Source: Pseudomonas viridiflava (lineage in GTDB: Bacteria > Pseudomonadota > Gammaproteobacteria > Pseudomonadales > Pseudomonadaceae). Taken from it: 64,000 nt of DNA. Of the stretch, positions 60,670-64,000 are shown one piece after another; position 1 is the stretch's first letter, and every line of letters starts with the position of its first letter. The position numbers and the translations under genes are program-made. The stretch spans positions 1 to 64,000 of the forward strand of contig NZ_RBTP01000054.1 of assembly GCF_003702045.1 (NCBI RefSeq), in the 5' to 3' direction. A model generated the notes under the pieces. The model was not told the DNA's origin. It did not search any database and worked only from the letters and a program-made list of their open reading frames with translations.

Positions 60670-61389
60670 TTAAAAATCACCCCACAGCTGCTGCGCCACG
60701 CTGAGTGCGACGACGGGGGCGGTTTCGGTGCGCAGTACGCGTGGGCCGAGGCGGGCGGCGTGGAAGCCGACGGTTTGGGCCTGCTCGACTTCAGCATCGT
60801 TCAAACCGCCTTCCGGGCCGATCAGGAAGGCCAGGCTGGCCGGTTTTTCGTGGCGGGTCAGCGGTTCGGCAACCGGGTGCAGGACCAGTTTCAGGTCCGC
60901 CTCGGTCTGTTTCAGCCAGTCGGCCAGCGGCATCGGTGGATGGATCACCGGCACGACTGAGCGGCCACATTGTTCACAGGCGCTGATCGCGATCTGCTGC
61001 CAGTGCATCTGGCGTTTTTCTGCGCGCTCATCTTTGAGGCGTACTTCGCAGCGCTCGCTGATGATCGGGGTGATCTCGCTGGCACCCAGTTCGGTGGCCT
61101 TCTGAATGGCCCAGTCCATTCGCTCGCCACGGGACAAACCTTGACCCAAATGGATGCGCAGGCTGGATTCGACCTGACCGGCGAACTGTTCGTCCAACTG
61201 CACACGCACGCGCTTCTTGCCGACTTCCAGCAAAGTGCCGCGAAACTCGCTGCCGGAGCCGTCGAACAACTGCAGTGCGTCGCCTTCGGTCATGCGCAGT
61301 ACGCGGCTGATGTAGTGGGCCTGGGCTTCGGGCAATTCATGCTCGCCCAGGCTCAGCGGTGTGTCAGTGAAAAAGCGGGACAGTCTCAT
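60670..61389 (-). CDS. rsmE: 16S rRNA (uracil1498-N3)-methyltransferase, canonical
   Basis: 239-residue SPOUT methyltransferase. The N-terminal PUA-like domain is MRLSRFFTDTPLSLGEHELP, the SAM knot has LAFLIGPEGGLNDAEVE and ends LGPRVLRTETAPVVALSVA. It resembles the E. coli enzyme better than the copy at 1190-1897 does. It is downstream of bioA on the same strand, with a REP pair between them. Confidence 0.96.
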   Translation of the reverse strand: MRLSRFFTDTPLSLGEHELPEAQAHYISRVLRMTEGDALQLFDGSGSEFRGTLLEVGKKRVRVQLDEQFAGQVESSLRIHLGQGLSRGERMDWAIQKATELGASEITPIISERCEVRLKDERAEKRQMHWQQIAISACEQCGRSVVPVIHPPMPLADWLKQTEADLKLVLHPVAEPLTRHEKPASLAFLIGPEGGLNDAEVEQAQTVGFHAARLGPRVLRTETAPVVALSVAQQLWGDF

Positions 61390-61430
61390 GGTGTTTCTCT
61401 GTAGGGGTACTGATGTGTGTCTTGGGAGGC

Positions 61431-61525
61431 TTTCGCAAGTCCGCTCCTACGACGTATGCATTCCAAAAGGCGATATGCGTTCCACGTGGGAGCGGACGGG
61501 GCGGCGTTTCGCTTGTCCGCGAAGG
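61431..61525. repeat. Pseudomonas REP pair (REPIN-like) between bioA and rsmE
   Basis: TTTCGCAAGTCCGCTCCTAC (61431-61450) and the inverted GTGGGAGCGGAC (61486-61497) plus CTTGTCCGCGAAGG (61512-61525) match REP consensus halves. The right copy has an extra 14-base interruption (GGGGCGGCGTTTCG). The two halves are in opposite orientation as in REPINs. Confidence 0.75.
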
Positions 61526-61546
61526 CGACGGCCGGTTGTTGTCAGA

Positions 61547-62959
61547 TCAACCCGGATCCCTGAAGTCGGGGTGGAAATTCTCCCGTACGGCCACACTGAT
61601 GGTGCTGCGCGTGGCGATGTCGATGCCTTCGGTGGCGACCTCGGCCAGAAAGTCGATCTGCTCCGGCGTGATCACGTAAGGCGGCAGGAAGTACACCACG
61701 CTGCCCAGCGGCCTCAACAACGCGCCGCGCTCCAGGGCGTGCTGGAAGACCTTCATGCCGCGCCGTTCCTGCCACGGGTAGGCCGTCTTGCTGGCCTTGT
61801 CCTGAACCATCTCGATGGCAATCGCCATGCCGGTCTGACGCACTTCGGCCACATGGGGATGATCCACAAGGTGCGCGGTGGCGGTCGCCATGCGTTGCGC
61901 CAGGGCCTTGTTGTTTTCGATGACGTTGTCCTGCTCGAAGATATCCAGCGTCGCCAGCGCTGCAGCACAGGCCAGCGGATTGCCGGTGTAACTGTGCGAA
62001 TGCAAGAAGGCACGCAGGGTTGGGTAATCGTCGTAGAACGCGTCGTAGACATCGTCCGTGGTCAGGCAGGCGGCCAGCGGCAGATAGCCCCCGGTCAGCG
62101 CCTTGGACAGGCACAGGAAATCCGGGCGAATACCGGCCTGCTCACATGCGAACATCGTACCGGTGCGCCCGAAGCCTACGGCGATTTCGTCGTGGATCAG
62201 GTGTACGCCATAGCGGTCACAGGCTTCGCGCAGCAGTTTGAGGTAGACCGGGTGGTACATGCGCATGCCGCCCGCACCCTGAATCAGTGGCTCGACGATC
62301 ACGGCCGCGACGCTGGCATGGTTTTGCGCCAGGGTCTGTTCCATTGCGGCGAACATGTTGCGCGAATGTTCCTCCCAGCTCATGCCGTCCGGGCGGTGGT
62401 AGCAGTCGGGGCTTGGCACCTTGAGGGTGTCCAGCAGCAGCGCCTTGTAGGTTTCGGTAAACAGTGGCACGTCACCGACCGACATGGCGGCCATCGTCTC
62501 GCCGTGATAGCTGTTGGTCAGGGTCACGAAGCGCTTTTTATCGGGCTGGCCGCGATTGAGCCAGTAGTGGAAGCTCATTTTCAGCGCCACTTCGATGCAG
62601 GACGAACCGTTATCGGCGTAGAAACAGCGTGTCAGGCCTTCAGGCGTGAGCTTGACCAGGCGCTCCGACAGCTCGATCACCGGCTGGTGACTGAAACCGG
62701 CCAGGATCACATGTTCCAGCTGATCGACCTGATCCTTGATGCGTTGATTGATGCGCGGGTTGGCGTGCCCGAACACGTTGACCCACCACGAACTGACGGC
62801 GTCCAGATAACGCTTGCCTTCGAAGTCTTCAAGCCACACGCCTTCGCCACGCTTGATAGGGATCAGCGGCAGGTTCTCGTGGTCTTTCATCTGGGTGCAG
62901 GGGTGCCACAAGACCTTGAGGTCGCGCTGCATCCACTGGTCATTCAGGCCCATTTGCAA
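61547..62959 (-). CDS. bioA: Adenosylmethionine-8-amino-7-oxononanoate aminotransferase
   Basis: 470-residue PLP-dependent class III aminotransferase of biotin synthesis that uses SAM as amino donor. Signatures are WHPCTQMKDHENLPLIPIKRG at the start, SSWWVNVFGHANPRI, the PLP-lysine loop CLSKALTGGYLPLAACL (about residue 287) and SHSYTGNPLACAAALATL. Other bio genes are not in this window. Divergent from the exported oxidoreductase. Confidence 0.97.
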   Translation of the reverse strand: MQMGLNDQWMQRDLKVLWHPCTQMKDHENLPLIPIKRGEGVWLEDFEGKRYLDAVSSWWVNVFGHANPRINQRIKDQVDQLEHVILAGFSHQPVIELSERLVKLTPEGLTRCFYADNGSSCIEVALKMSFHYWLNRGQPDKKRFVTLTNSYHGETMAAMSVGDVPLFTETYKALLLDTLKVPSPDCYHRPDGMSWEEHSRNMFAAMEQTLAQNHASVAAVIVEPLIQGAGGMRMYHPVYLKLLREACDRYGVHLIHDEIAVGFGRTGTMFACEQAGIRPDFLCLSKALTGGYLPLAACLTTDDVYDAFYDDYPTLRAFLHSHSYTGNPLACAAALATLDIFEQDNVIENNKALAQRMATATAHLVDHPHVAEVRQTGMAIAIEMVQDKASKTAYPWQERRGMKVFQHALERGALLRPLGSVVYFLPPYVITPEQIDFLAEVATEGIDIATRSTISVAVRENFHPDFRDPG

Positions 62960-63163
62960 TCTCCGGGTAGCGACTCGCTTGAGGCGAGGACGAACAATCG
63001 CGCAAGCCTATGCAATGCCCGGCTGTGTCACAACCTTTGATGCAGTTTTAAGGGGCGACGGACATTGCTGGCGGCTATCTGATGGCTCGCGTATCCTGCC
63101 TCGCTATTCGATGTTTCGGGCTGACTTGCCCAACCTTCCCCTTGTTTTTTCGGAGTTCACGGA

Positions 63164-64000
63164 ATGCTTTCTGGGTGGCTGCGCGCGTGTGCGCTGATAG
63201 TGACAGGGCTGGTCAGCGTTTCGACGCTCGCCGATGACAAACAACGAACCGCGATTGTCGTCGGTGGCGGCATGGCGGGCCTGACCGCAGCGTACGAACT
63301 GCAAGCCAAGGGCTGGCAGGTCACGCTGCTGGAAGCCAAGCCAAGTCTGGGCGGCCGTTCGGGCCTGGCCACCAGTGAGTGGATCGGCAACACCAAGGCC
63401 CAGCCGGTGCTGAACCGCTACCTGGACACCTTCAAACTGGCCACCGTGCCTGCGCCCGAATTCGTGCGCACGCCCAGCTACCTGATCGACGGCGTGTACT
63501 TCACCCAGGCGGATCTGGCGGTCAAACAACCGGCCACCGCTGAAGCCATCAAGCGTTATAACGACACGCTGGACAACCTGGCGCGCTCCATCACCGATCC
63601 TGAAAACCCGGCCTCCAACAGCACGCTGTTTGCGCTGGACCAGATCAACGTCGCCAACTGGCTGGATCGCCTGAACCTGCCCACCACGGCGCGTCAGCTG
63701 ATCAATCAGCAGATTCGTACCCGTTACGACGAGCCTTCGCGCCTGTCGCTGCTGTATTTCGCTCAACAGTCCAGCGTCTATCGCTCGGTGGATGAGCGCG
63801 ACCTGCGTGCCTCGCGCCTGCCCGGTGGCAGCACGGTACTGGCTCAGGCGTTCGTCAAACAGCTGAAAACCATCAAGACCAACTCGCCTGTCTCGTCCGT
63901 CGTCCAGGACAAAGACCACGTCACCGTCAAGGCTGGCGCTGCAAGCTACACTGCTGACTATCTCGTCATGGCCGTGCCGTTGCGCTCGCTGGGCAAGATC
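63164..64000 (+). CDS. Exported FAD-dependent oxidoreductase (amine oxidase-like), N-terminal part
   Basis: The first 279 codons of a flavoprotein that continues past the window. A signal peptide (LRACALIVTGLVSVSTLA, cleavage before DDKQ) precedes the dinucleotide-binding motif IVVGGGMAGLTAAYELQAKG and the LLEAKPSLGGRSG loop. The rest resembles flavin amine oxidases/phytoene desaturase-like proteins (LPGGSTVLAQAFVKQL). The substrate is unknown. The signal peptide lacks a twin-Arg motif. Divergent from bioA. GGAG at 63151-63154 may be the ribosome site. Confidence 0.85.
   Translation, partial: MLSGWLRACALIVTGLVSVSTLADDKQRTAIVVGGGMAGLTAAYELQAKGWQVTLLEAKPSLGGRSGLATSEWIGNTKAQPVLNRYLDTFKLATVPAPEFVRTPSYLIDGVYFTQADLAVKQPATAEAIKRYNDTLDNLARSITDPENPASNSTLFALDQINVANWLDRLNLPTTARQLINQQIRTRYDEPSRLSLLYFAQQSSVYRSVDERDLRASRLPGGSTVLAQAFVKQLKTIKTNSPVSSVVQDKDHVTVKAGAASYTADYLVMAVPLRSLGKI

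Noticed and set aside
61361..63040. 559-codon open frame on the plus strand
   Set aside because: Antisense to bioA, which has the conserved PLP-lysine loop; no independent domain.
1..64000. CRISPR arrays, tRNA or rRNA genes, integrases, transposases
   Set aside because: No regular spaced repeats, cloverleaf-type sequences with CCA-type 3' ends, rRNA signatures or recombinase motifs were seen on either strand.

Overview
The window is chromosomal Pseudomonas DNA, most likely from the P. syringae/fluorescens lineage. The evidence is the medium-chain PHA locus (phaC1-phaZ-phaC2-phaD facing phaF/phaI), the ubiEJB-hisIE-tatABC order, the pilMNOPQ-aroKB-gltBD-hemE order, high-GC codon use and degenerate Pseudomonas-type REP sequences. 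No rRNA, tRNA, CRISPR array, prophage or insertion sequence was seen. Family assignments come from reading the protein sequences, not from searches.

Layout. 1-1086: 5' part of a chemoreceptor gene (minus). 1190-7292: a tightly packed minus-strand block transcribed ubiE-ubiJ-ubiB (ubiquinone), hisI-hisE (histidine), tatA-tatB-tatC (folded-protein export) and an RsmE-like methyltransferase. 7437-14488: polyhydroxyalkanoate storage locus, with a small PHA-system gene, phaI and phaF on plus and phaD, phaC2, phaZ and phaC1 on minus. A near-perfect sigma-54 site lies upstream of phaC1. 14858-22175 (minus): DUF971 gene, hslVU protease with a recognisable heat-shock promoter, ftsN-like SPOR gene, argS and priA. 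22341-24822 (plus): rpmE, exported nuclease and malic enzyme. 24897-28089 (minus): YkgJ-type cysteine protein and penicillin-binding protein 1A. 28296-42947 (plus): pilMNOPQ, aroK, aroB, a DamX-like SPOR ATPase, gltB and gltD.

43232-46450 holds the most unusual gene, a 1072-residue dermonecrotic-toxin-like (DUF6543-type) protein. A Gly/Ser/Lys linker joins it to a 90-residue C-terminal module that looks like a RelE/ParE-fold toxin. It sits between gltD and hemE, which are direct neighbours in P. aeruginosa PAO1 as I recall it, and no immunity gene is evident. 46618-51352: hemE, divergent MFS exporter and LysR regulator, an orphan ParA ATPase and an orphan PAAR-type spike protein. 51593-59876: a complete biotin-independent malonate decarboxylase cluster (mdcABCDEGH, mdcLM transporter, convergent LysR regulator mdcR). 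60031-64000: hemolysin III-like membrane protein, canonical rsmE, bioA and the start of an exported FAD-dependent oxidoreductase.

Most of the window is conserved housekeeping backbone. The accessory material is the toxin gene, the PAAR gene, the mdc cluster and the REP-like repeats. The window also carries two different RsmE-family genes.
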